Notes under the pieces: model-generated
Databases searched by the model: none
What the model saw: the letters and a program-made list of their open reading frames with translations, nothing else
What the model was told of the DNA's origin: nothing
Source: Formicarius rufipectus
Lineage: Eukaryota; Chordata; Aves; Passeriformes; Formicariidae
Direction: 5' to 3'
NCBI GenBank assembly: GCA_013399695.1
Contig: VXAU01003995.1
Coordinates: 1,089,333 to 1,153,332, forward strand
DNA length: 64,000 bases
In this document: positions 26,251 to 36,686 of the stretch, piece by piece
How the letters are laid out: every line of letters starts with the position of its first letter
Position numbering within the stretch: the first letter of the stretch is position 1
Made by a program: the position numbers and the translations under genes

Positions 26251-29170
26251 CAGTCAATCTACTTGCTGCCACTGGCAGTAAAGTCCTTCTCTGCCTTCCA
26301 TGTTTTTACCATAGTTCTCTAAAATTTTTCCAGTTCTACCACATCCTCTTCAAGGAGAAGGGAAGAGATGAGATCTACAGATAATATTCCTAACATAGGA
26401 GTACCGTAGATTTATTTAATCATGCAGTGATCTTCTTTTCATCCCCCAACATTTTATTTTTAATGCTTCTTTCTCAAAGTTAAAGCAGCAGACCATCTGT
26501 TTTAATGGGCAGAGCCTGTCCTTCAGCGTGAAGGGACATGTCTTTAAAGAACAAAGCCATGCCAACATTAAAGGATAATTAAAATTCAAGTGACACCACG
26601 TAGAATAGGACATTAATATACACATTAATCAGAATGGATTGATTAGAGTGTACAGCCTCACAGACAACTACCTTGGGGGAGTGAGAGCACACACTGTAGC
26701 TGAACTGCTTAACAATTTTTGTGATAAGTTCTGCAGGTTTTCCCTTGTTTTCGAGTTTGAGCCACATACAGACTTATCTGCTGGAGTTCTAATTAGCTAT
26801 GGCTAAGAGAAGGAGAGTTTGAATGGCAAGATTTGCCCCTTCCCATTTCACATGGTTGCAACGAGGAACTTAATTTCCTCAGAAAGTTTCTGGTGACACC
26901 ACAAACAAAAAATCCCTGAAATCCAAACCACTTTGCAATGCTAAAGTACAGAGGGGAAAACAAACAAAACATATTTTGCCAACCCACAGAACCCTAGACA
27001 TGCCTTGAGAACTAAAAAGGTTCAAGGAAGCAGCTCATAAAAACACCACTACAAAGTACAAAATAAAGATAAAGGTGACCCTGTCTTCCTAAGAAGTGAA
27101 GTAACATTATTTCTTCAATACAACTATAGCAAATGGGTAAACTTAATCCTGCCCAGGCAGAGTAAGTTTATACCCCCCAGGTACCTGCAGCAGTCTGTAA
27201 TTATTCTGTGATTAACTCCAAATACAGAAGTTAAAGAAATGTATTCCTTCTACAGCCTCTCATGTTAATTCTTTTTATTTAACTCCTCTTCCCTTGAAAT
27301 CTCTCTCTCATCTTCACCCAAAAGTGCCTCTAATCATTCTTTGGCTTAAAATCTATTTTATATTACTTTATAACTTCTGGGGATTTTTTTATCTTTTGCA
27401 TGAAATACTGAATATTCTTTGACTTACAACAACACTAATATCTCGCAAAAAGGCAAATAAGAATTGTAACCTGCTAAGGAATCATGCAGGTATCTTGCAA
27501 GTGGAGCTCTAATTATACCTTCACTTATAAATTTGATAAAGCTTTCTTTTCCTGCAAATGACAAGCCAGAAAATTAAAGATTAAAAAAACCCCAAACAAC
27601 TCATTTTACTATTGGAGTCTGTTACATGCTATACCAACCGACCCAAAATAAGAGCACGAAAGTGAATCTGAATCAATACGACAAAAATACAAGTGGCCTA
27701 AGCAAGACATTAAAAACATGAGGTTTTGTACAGATAAAGAACTTCTTCCCTGCAATTACTTTTTATCTGATTTGTGCAGCATTTTTAACCATGTAAGTAT
27801 GCTTAGACTGTACCTAACAACAAAGCCCAACACCAAGAGTAAAATGTACACATAGTTGAAGCTGAAGTGTCTTGGAATTGTTTTTGAACAAAGATCTCAA
27901 TTATGCCAAAAACTGACAATATTAAAGATGAGACGGAGCACAGTTTACTGTGGGTACTGCTAAACCTCTGCCTACACGAGGAGCATCAAGTACCAAGATC
28001 GTGGAGGAAGCCAGGTCTGAGGCAAAGCAGCTCCGTCGTTTAACTGGAGGTAGGAGCCAAGGAGAAGGAGCAGCAGCACTGAGCCAGGGAGAAAGGTGGG
28101 CAGAGGTTAAGCCCCACCTCACCAGAGACCGGATTCCCTTGGAACAGTCGCATGAGAGAGTTACTTGCTGAACTGGCTGTCATCTAGTGGAGTCCCACCG
28201 CATTGCACCGCACTCCTTGTCTGTAACTGCTTCCCCGACAAACTCCTAACATTCAAATTTGGCATTTAGTTTTTAAGAGCGAGGATTCCGTAGCATTTTT
28301 TTCCCCAAAGTCAATAATCTCTGAAGACTTGAAAAAAATGTAAGTTCCATCCTCCACCATGTCCCAGGATATTTCGTCACACATTTTTTAGTTTCTAGAA
28401 TTCTATTTTTCTATACTAAACTCTCCTAAGACAGGCTGGCCCTTTTTGTGTTTCATCTAAAGATCTTTTGAGATTGAACAATGTAAACAAATGAAATAAT
28501 TTAACCTGAAGGGTTTTATTGACATACACAGATCTTTATTAAACTTTCCACAGTGATAATTACCAATGGACCAAAAAGGTAGGGCCATCTTCTCTATTTT
28601 TGGACACTCAGATGTCATTTCAGTCTCACAAATAACCAATGTCAAACAGTGACAGAACTAGAAATAAGGCTAATGAGTTTGAAATGTTTGATGAGCAAAT
28701 ATCCCGGTTTCATGGATATTTATGAGAAAGAAGAGAAACAACACATTGAGTGCAAAAGGGAGGCAATAATTAAGTAACAGGCCCAGATTTCATTATTTCT
28801 TGTGTTGCAACGTTGCTAAGACAATGCAGTTTTCTGTGTATATTTCACTTCTGCTATTGGCAGTAAACTGCCAACACACATGCAATCCCTGACTGACATT
28901 ATCTATTGCTCAAGTGCCCATCTTAGTTACTTTTGTTATACAACGATAATGGGGAGCTAAGAACCCCAGAAAAGTATTTAAACTGAATTAAGTAGTTCCC
29001 CACTTATTTGCAAACCCCATAAGGGCAAGAGTCTCGTGGCCTATTCGTCCACCGCATTTGGAGAAAAGAACCGCTTTTTTCCAGCACATCGGCCAAGCCG
29101 GTTCTTCACCGCCTCACGGGGGACATTTCAACCCGTGCGGCCCCGCTGTGCGCTCCGGCCGGGCTGCCGG

Positions 29171-29290
29171 CCACAGCCCCACAGCCCCGGGGCCCCACAC
29201 CCCGCAGCCCCACAGCCCCGCGGTCCCACAGCCCCACAACTCCACAGCCCCATGGCCAAACACCCCGCGGCCCCACAGCCTCCCCGGGGT
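29171..29290. repeat. GC-rich imperfect tandem repeat (CCCACAGCC-type units)
   Basis: About 120 bases are built of imperfect 8-10-base units such as CCCACAGCC and CCCCGCGGC, repeated more than ten times. This minisatellite-like tract inside the CpG island produces spurious proline-rich open frames on both strands. I reject those as genes. Confidence 0.8.
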
Positions 29291-29603
29291 CGCACCCCTC
29301 TGTCCTGCCTCCTCCTCGCCGCTGTTAAATCCTGCGGTGACAGCGGGCTGAACCCCGGCCAGCACGGCTCTCGCACTGCAAACCAACGTTCGGCAGCGCC
29401 ACTTTCAGCCCGAGGGGGCCATGGAAAAGGCCCTCACGCTCCGGGATACCTCCGGTCCTCCCGGGCCCCGCGCGGGGGGTCGCACTCAGGAACTCCTTAC
29501 ACAGGGCTGAGGTGGCGCCGCTGGAATCGCTTCCCACCTCTACGTCGGGGCTGCGGCTTCGCCTCCCCCGGCCCGGCCCGGTCCGGCCCGGCCCGGCGTC
29601 CCC

Positions 29604-29617
29604 GGTGCTATGGCAAC
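29604..29617 (+). promoter_or_regulatory. RFX X-box motif
   Basis: GGTGCTATGGCAAC matches the palindromic RFX consensus GTTGCCATGGCAAC at 12 of 14 positions, with a perfect right half. A further GTTGCC half-site lies at 29667-29672. RFX factors drive many ciliary and flagellar genes, which suits CCDC146. Confidence 0.6.
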
Positions 29618-29632
29618 CCGGTCACGGCCTTC

Positions 29633-29640
29633 TGATTGGC
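29633..29640 (-). promoter_or_regulatory. Inverted CCAAT box (NF-Y type)
   Basis: TGATTGGC on the plus strand reads GCCAATCA on the minus strand. It stands 16 bases from the X-box; NF-Y next to RFX is a known promoter pairing. Confidence 0.5.
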
Positions 29641-29717
29641 TGCGGGGTCATAAGTCCCGCCCCCCCGTTGCCGATAGGCAGGCGGACGAGGCCATGGCTC
29701 CTCCCCCGCGCCGCGGA

Positions 29718-29729
29718 ACTACAGCTCCC
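29718..29729 (+). promoter_or_regulatory. ZNF143/GFY-like site
   Basis: ACTACAGCTCCC resembles the ACTACAACTCCC core found in many housekeeping bidirectional promoters. One mismatch from the usual core. Confidence 0.4.
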
Positions 29730-29798
29730 TTGAGCCCCCGCGGCGCGGCCACCGCCTGTTTACCGCCCGCGCCGGTGCCGCTCCCCGCGTGCAGCCGC

Positions 29799-29808
29799 GT
29801 CACGTGAC
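29799..29808. promoter_or_regulatory. Palindromic E-box GTCACGTGAC
   Basis: This perfect 10-base palindrome is an optimal USF / MiT-TFE (CLEAR-type) binding sequence in the CpG island, about 85 bases before the N gap that probably holds FAM185A exon 1. Confidence 0.5.
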
Positions 29809-29892
29809 CGCGCGGGGGTCAGGGCCGTGCCCGGGGAGCGGCCCCGGCTCTCCCGTCCCGTCCCATCACTCTCCTCCTGCCGCGGCTCCTGT

Positions 29893-30412
29893 NNNNNNNN
29901 NNNNNNNNNNNNNNNNNNNNNNNNNNNNNNNNNNNNNNNNNNNNNNNNNNNNNNNNNNNNNNNNNNNNNNNNNNNNNNNNNNNNNNNNNNNNNNNNNNNN
30001 NNNNNNNNNNNNNNNNNNNNNNNNNNNNNNNNNNNNNNNNNNNNNNNNNNNNNNNNNNNNNNNNNNNNNNNNNNNNNNNNNNNNNNNNNNNNNNNNNNNN
30101 NNNNNNNNNNNNNNNNNNNNNNNNNNNNNNNNNNNNNNNNNNNNNNNNNNNNNNNNNNNNNNNNNNNNNNNNNNNNNNNNNNNNNNNNNNNNNNNNNNNN
30201 NNNNNNNNNNNNNNNNNNNNNNNNNNNNNNNNNNNNNNNNNNNNNNNNNNNNNNNNNNNNNNNNNNNNNNNNNNNNNNNNNNNNNNNNNNNNNNNNNNNN
30301 NNNNNNNNNNNNNNNNNNNNNNNNNNNNNNNNNNNNNNNNNNNNNNNNNNNNNNNNNNNNNNNNNNNNNNNNNNNNNNNNNNNNNNNNNNNNNNNNNNNN
30401 NNNNNNNNNNNN
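29893..30412. other. Assembly gap (520 N)
   Basis: An unbroken run of N sits within the CpG island. The flanks are very GC-rich (CCGCGGCTCCTGT on the left, TGGCGGGTGGCGGCGG on the right), the typical cause of dropout. It probably hides FAM185A exon 1. Confidence 0.98.
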
Positions 30413-30636
30413 TGGCGGGTGGCGGCGGCGCGGGGTTAGTGCTGCTCGGGAACCTGCTGCTCCCGAAGGAGTAGTCGTGGCTCAGGTGGGAGGCAGCATC
30501 CTCAGCAGGGGCTGCCAAGGGCTGTTCCCGGTGGGTTGTGGGATCCACCGGCTCCATCAGTGGCTCTTATGCTGAGTGGCCGCCCACAGGGGTTAAAGAA
30601 GTCTAGAAGGCAACCATACAAATGAAATGGCAGGGA

Positions 30637-30676
30637 GGGCTCCCTTGTTCGAGCCAAGTTTNGGGCTCCCTTGTTC
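30637..30676 (+). other. Single-N junction flanked by a direct duplicate
   Basis: GGGCTCCCTTGTTC occurs at 30637-30650 and again at 30663-30676, separated by 12 bases that include one N at 30662. This looks like two contig ends joined without collapsing their overlap. Confidence 0.75.
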
Positions 30677-30938
30677 AGTACAAGTTTTTTGTTATGTTTT
30701 GGGGCACAAGGCTAAAATCTGTGCAGGGTTTCATGTATGGAACCTACAAAGAGTTTGGGAGAGCAGCAACAGTGGCTGAATAGAATAAACGTCTGTGCTG
30801 GACTGGAATTCTGAGAGTGGCCCTAAGTTTGGGGAAGGATAAGGGCAAGCTTGCTAGGAAAATTCTCTTCCATGAACTCGGGTTTAGAGAGTGCTTGATC
30901 CAGATGTTTGTGTTCACTCATCAGTGTTCTTTATGGGT

Positions 30939-31050
30939 TTTTTTTGTTTGTTGTGTTTTTGTTGTTTTTGTTTTTTTGTTTGTTTGTTTTGTGGGGGGGT
31001 TGGTTTGTTTTGATTTGGGGGGTTGTTTGTTTGTTTTGTTTGTTTGTTGT
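30939..31050. repeat. G/T-rich simple repeat
   Basis: TTTG and GTTT units with G7 and G6 runs. It gives long but meaningless open frames rich in F, V, L and G. Confidence 0.9.
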
Positions 31051-34000
31051 CCCTATGGATTTGTGTAATTGTCTGTGCAATGTAGCGTGTGTTTCACTAT
31101 GCTGGAAAAACTTCTCAGTTTGCAAGGTACAGGTCCTTTGGTGTGCTTCAAGTTATTCAAGACTGCTCTTTTATTTCATTTGTTGTGCTGCTGCAGTTGC
31201 AATATGAGAGATGGTGAATAATTCCATCATATGTACTATTCATACATGTCATCTGTGACTTTTGTAGAACATGATTCAGCTGAGATATTTTGCACTTTTT
31301 ATCTTATTATCTTGCTTTGCCCGCCTCCCCCATATCTTAAGGAAAATTCTGTGATGTGCTTTTTTTTTTTTCTTTCTAGTTTTCTTTTAGAAGGACCTGA
31401 ACTGTATATAATTCAAACTGTGCTATGGGTTTGACGTAACATCATTCTCACATTTTCCGGTCTTACTCATCCCTATAACTTACTTTTTTTAAAAAAAAAA
31501 AAAACACAAGCATGGTATATAACTGAAGGAGTGTTTTTAAAAATGTTTATCAAAACATACGGTCTGTTTTATTTTCTAGCAACTAATATAGACACAGTTG
31601 TTTTGTAAACAAAATCGGGGGCATTTCACCCTTCCTGCCCCCAGTGTGCTTTTCTCTGTGTTAGAATGGCTGTACTGATTTGTACCTCAGGTCCAGTAGG
31701 CCACTGGTAGCAGTCAGAAACAGATGCTCAGGGAAGAACAGAACAAACATAAATGATATTTCATCTCAATGTTCTCTTAGCTGTCAACTGTTCTCATCAC
31801 AGGATTTTCAGAGCCTGATACAGCTCAGCCCTTCAGCAGATCTCTCTTCCAGGTGTCCATTCACCCGTGTAAACCGTTTCAGAGGAAGGTCCTGGTAAAT
31901 TCCCTGCCTCTTGATACAGTCCCACAGTTCAATTTCTTGCTATTTTATAATTTCAATATGTTGTGTTCCGAGGTCTTTCTGCAGTTCATCAGTGAGTTTT
32001 TAACTAGCCCCAACAATTTGGTGTCATTGATGAAATTTTTCAACCTTGCTATTTGTGCTGATTTTTAAATGTAGTGGTGCATAGCTTATAACTGAAAGAC
32101 AAATAGAAATAAGGATATTGTTGAAGATATCTGAACATCCAAGTTCATTCTCTTAAATAGATCAGCTGTTACTTCTGTATTCATTGACTGTCACTGAACT
32201 GTCTTCTCCAAGAGACTTTTGGTTTTGACTCTTCACTAATAATTTTCAATTACAATCTTACAGCTCATATTTTGATTTTTTTTCCTTTTTATCCCCTGCT
32301 TGACAAGTGCAAAGATTACATTGTCTTGTCTGTAGCACATTCACAGAGTCCATCCCAGAATTAATGAGACTCAAGCAAAGCTGGTGTTCCATTTCTTACC
32401 CTTCATTTCTCTGATACCAGGTATGTCTGCCCACTGTGACTGTTAGTCATGTAATATTTCAGTTTCTCCAGGATCTCTGAGTGATTATTATGAGTCACTC
32501 CAGACTTGGTTACTCCTACATGGTAGAATTCATTGTGTTAAGATCTGGAGAATTTTAGCCTTCACAAAGAGTTTCAATATGGGGAACCTTCCTAAAAGTC
32601 TTAATAATGAATCCTGATTGATGAGAAAAAGTCATTTAGCTTTTGTCCTGTCTTTATGATTCTTACTCTATTCTGAGTGACGGCCAATGCTGCAGACCAT
32701 CTTATGGTTTTATTCCTGGAACAGACTTTCTTAGTTTGTAGGTTTCTGAGCTGTTCTTCTTAGGTTTGTGGTAAATTCATGTGGTTCAGCTTCCCTGGGC
32801 AGTCTGTGGATTATAATGCCCTTCCATGAATTGCTGTTTGTCACCCCATAATTAGCACCAAGTTAATATTGTCTATTCATGTTGTTCTCCAGGCTTATCT
32901 GGAGGATACATTTCCTAAAATGTAAGGTTTTGTTTTTTGCTCAGTGAGGTAGAACTGCTGCTTGCCAGTGAGGTTCTACTTCGTGTCCTTTCAGTTCTAG
33001 TTTGTTTTTTGCATCTTCTAAGTATTAGTTTGTGCTTGAGTTGCTCTTTTTGTTTATTTAGAAAAGAGCTATCCATTAAATATCATTGCGTAAGCAAAAG
33101 ATCTTATCCCTTGTAAAAACACGTCAAACCAGAAAGGGACTGTTGTTGCTCTGCCAACACTTTGGCTTTTCTCTGGCCTTCTGAGGATGCCTGAGGAGGA
33201 TGTTAACTCTGCTCTGCTTAGGCTCTTTTGTCTGAGATCTTTCTATCACCTACCTGTAAGAAGCTGAGAAGTTGATGTGAATGTCTTTACATTATTCTAG
33301 CTTCTTTCTTTATTTTGGAAGTCAAGGCATTTCATAACAGCTTTCGCAATTTAAGTTGGAGCTTATCCAGGAAGCTCTAAGTCATCTAAAATTCTTTAGA
33401 GCCTGAAGAGCATGTGTGGAAGATACTAGATGCTGAACTTAAGTATGCATTTTAAACCAAAGACAGTTTATAAGTGGCTTAGTAGTTCAAGTACTAAAAG
33501 ATCCTCTATATCTGTCTTAGGGTTTAGTTTTTAGCATTGTATGGTATTTCAATGTCATACACACCCTCAAAATCTTCTCTGATTTGTTTAACCTTCATAG
33601 ATGACAGGTATTAATTAATTCCTCTTTAATCTATCTTAGTTTTTTCCTTCAGGTCTCATGGATGTGTTTATCTATTTATTCCAGGGACACTGTAGGCACA
33701 TGGCTGTAGGTTTGGAACACAGAGAGAGCCCTGTGTCTTGGCATATTGAACTGCATGTGCTAATTGAACCTGAAGCCAGCTCTTTTATGTCTGGTTAATG
33801 TTCATTGACTCATTAAGTACTCAGGAGTAAACTCAACTGAGGTCTTGCATAATCATAATTTGAGGTAATTCTAGTAGTCTAAGGCTGCTGAGTCACTTGA
33901 AATTAAATAATTTTCCAGTCTATTTCAAATATTGTAGTTTAAGGGCACTCAGTATCTGGGGTATCCCTGCCTGCATTCTGATACGAAGTGTTTCTTTTTT

Positions 34001-36576
34001 CCTGGGTACCTTTATTTCTGATGTAAGTCTTTTGTATCATAAAGATCTTCATGCATTCTTTGAGGTTTGTGTGGCTGAAGTTGGCTTCAGCCCTCATCTT
34101 TGCTAAGGAGGAATCAAACTGCTGTTTCTGGAGTTTTGGCACTAAAATTGATTGTATCCTGTTCCTCCTTGTTAACATTCCATTGGCAGAATTATCCAGC
34201 TTTTAGCCTGCTTATTTATGGAGGTGTTTATCACTGCCTCAGGAGGTCTGTGAGAGAGAGGGACTCCATTCCTTGTCCACTGATTTACACTGTATCAAGG
34301 TTGGCAAAGCGGTGTGGCTCTGCAGAGGATCAGGGCACAAAGAACATTGCTGGAAATCGCTGGTGTTTGTTAACAGCATGTTCATGAATGTCCAGAGTTC
34401 TGTGTCCTCTTTTAGCACCCGTGCTTGTTACAGCTAGAGTTACACTACTAACCCACCTTTCAAATTATAGTCATAATATGTGCTACAAGATCAGAAGTTC
34501 TTATTAACCTTATTCTTGTAAAAGTCTAGGTAAATTTGTGTCATCGCTAAACTGACTTTTCCCCACCCTTTACCTCTTTTGACAGAAGCAGTAAGGGCAA
34601 GAGTATCAAGCTGATTGAAATCGAAGATTTGCACAAGCAAACTGGCTTTCAGGAGTCTCTTACCAGAAAGCAAACTAGCAGAATTCTTGGATGTAGATCT
34701 TCCCAGAGACTGCACAGTTATCCAGTGGAGGAATGAGCACTTTTGGGCAAGACAGCTTGTATTTCAAAAATAACATTGCTTTCTTTTTGAACCCTCCAGC
34801 TTTGTGCTGTACAGGGCCATGCTGTTTCAAATGTAGATATTTGGAGAGTGCTTCTATTTGTGACTCTCTGGGAACAGTGTTTAAACAATCCAACTGCTCC
34901 CCGAGAAGTAAAACCTTATGTGAAAGTTTTGTCTAAACTTCAGAACCTGTAGGTCAGCATTGATCAAATTGAAATAGCTCAGATTTCACTCAGATATCGT
35001 TAGTCTGGTGAGACTGTCTAGGCTTTACCAACATAAAACCTTCATGGAGGTGGCCCTTGAGTCTCTGATAATAGTCAGCAATCCACTTTGCCAGGTTTTG
35101 TGCTTCAGTGTATGATAGAGTTTACTTAAATTTAAGAAACATACTTTGAATGCAGTCTTGGTCACAGTATCTTTTTCTTGGAAATCATCTGTGAATAATC
35201 TAAGGAAATAGTGTCTGCAAATAAAGCAACATTCTGGAAATTATCCAGTCCACCTCTTGTAGCCTTCTTTCTTAGGGAATTGTCACCAGTGAACACAGCC
35301 ACATCCCTCACTAAATGTAACCCTTTAGTTTACTGTGGAATAAAGTACCACATTTGCAGCAAAGGTGTGGTGTGTTTTAGCTCTCTGCCTGGTTTGTCAG
35401 GTGAGTTCATTTGCTCTTAATTGGAGCTCTATCTCTCAGCTTCATGATCTTCAAGCTTACTGTCACTGTGGTTCCAGCACCTGTCCTGGGCAGCACTGCC
35501 AGTATGATGTTCAACGTCTGCTGGGTCACAGGTCTGATTTTGGGAATCTCAGTGGGGCAAAGCTTGTTATACATACACTGATTCTTCTTCTGACACTGCT
35601 GGTCACCTCACTGGGTGGTGGAGGTGAGTGGAGTGTTTAAATGGAAGTTTCTTTCCCAGATAATCTCCTTTTCTTTAGAGAGTGATGGGGCTCACTGTCT
35701 CTCTATTAGTCCTTCAGTTATGTACCTTGCAGCAAACACTTCTGTTTCCTGTTCAATTTTTTGTGTTCTTTCTGCCTTTTATCCTTAGAAGAACAAAAGC
35801 ACCATTTTTCCTTTCCTGCCTTTACCTTTTGCCAGTCATTATGGTGATCATTAATATAAATGTTTATTAATATAGTCAGAATCTCCAGACTTCATGTTCT
35901 TGAACTTCTTCCCACTTCCTTAGACTCAGTGGTGAGTTCCAGTGGCAGAAAAAATGCTTTTGCTACGTTGTTATCTACAAGAGCTAGTAATTTTTCTTTT
36001 TGGGAGCATGAACAGTAACAAGGTGAGGTGATTCAGACTGGAAGCAAACATGCTTCTTCATACCAGGGGAATAAGTCAGGCTTTCCAGAAGACTGGGGGA
36101 GAACGACACGTGCCAGCACTTCTGTACCTGCTTTTGGGTTGTGCTGCTGCCTGGTTGAACAGCACAAGCCTAAGCAAGGTCTGTGTATTTGTGCTGTTGA
36201 AGAATTTCTAGTGGAATTGGTGACTAGGGTAGCTGTGAGATGGAGGTGGAGTTGGAAAAGAAAAAAGTAAAACTTCACTAAAGGACCACACCCTGCAGAC
36301 TCTTTGCCAGAGGTTACAGTCACTCTGCTGCCTCTTAATAGTCTCTCCTGAAGCTGGAGGACTTATACCCAGGCTTTCTGACCTTTGCGTGGGTTGCTGA
36401 TAGTGACTAGTCATGCAATTGGTAGTGCGTGGTCAAACTTTGCAAAAAGGTTCTTAAATAAGAAAGAAACTGCTTTTTCCCCCTACTACAGTTACTATAT
36501 AAAGTGATGAAATACACTGTGTTAAAGAGATCTGAATTTTCTCATTCTGTGGCTAATAAAACTCTTTTATTTCTAG

Positions 36577-36686
36577 ATTTGGACATCAAAACATCAGGGA
36601 CTGGCTGCGTGAAGATTCAGAAGATAGAATGTGATAACTGCAAAATAGAAACGGAGAAGGGGACTAGTGTCTTGCAGTCAATAAAG
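36577..36686 (+). CDS. FAM185A: FAM185A exon (first visible)
   Basis: Acceptor TCTTTTATTTCTAG at 36563-36576 and donor GTACAG at 36687. The exon has 110 bases: it starts with two bases finishing a codon from the missing upstream exon and ends in phase 0. It encodes LDIKTSGTGCVKIQKIE and then DNCKIETEKGTSVLQSIK, the start of the beta-helical repeats. Confidence 0.93.

Larger units (their letters stand above)
23282..28999 (-). other. Presumed CCDC146 5' intron
   Basis: This lies between the candidate CCDC146 coding exon and the CpG island. It holds two minus-strand CR1 fragments, an ancient interspersed repeat near 26 kb and a locally GC-rich patch at 27.9-28.25 kb. No other exon is evident. 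Confidence 0.55.
29000..30600. promoter_or_regulatory. CpG island, probable divergent CCDC146/FAM185A promoter
   Basis: Base composition changes abruptly to GC- and CpG-rich from about 29030 and returns to AT-rich by about 30600. It lies between the minus-strand exon at 23.1 kb and the plus-strand FAM185A exons, so it fits a head-to-head promoter. Recognisable sites cluster at 29604-29808: X-box, CCAAT, ZNF143-like and CACGTG. There is no TATA box. Candidate minus-strand donors for a noncoding first exon are GTAAGG at 29500 and GTGAGG at 29117, both unproven. Part of the island is lost in an N gap. Confidence 0.75.
30601..36576 (+). other. Presumed FAM185A intron 1
   Basis: T-rich intronic sequence between the CpG island and the first visible FAM185A exon. 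It has a G/T simple repeat at 30.94-31.05 kb. The open frames are short and lack homology. Confidence 0.65.

Noticed and set aside
29036..29635. 199-codon proline/arginine-rich plus-strand frame in the CpG island
   Set aside because: Low-complexity translation of the CCCACAGCC tandem tract and GC-rich promoter; overlapping long frames in all phases show that it is composition-driven.
29760..30557. Long open frames spanning the N gap on both strands
   Set aside because: They exist only because N codons are not read as stops.
30908..31207. Hydrophobic F/V/L/C-rich frame resembling a membrane protein
   Set aside because: Artefact of the G/T-rich simple repeat.
31680..32070. Possible degraded CR1 or other LINE in FAM185A intron 1
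   Set aside because: A few phrases look CR1-like (GGTGTCATTGATGAAAT), but I cannot align a continuous segment.
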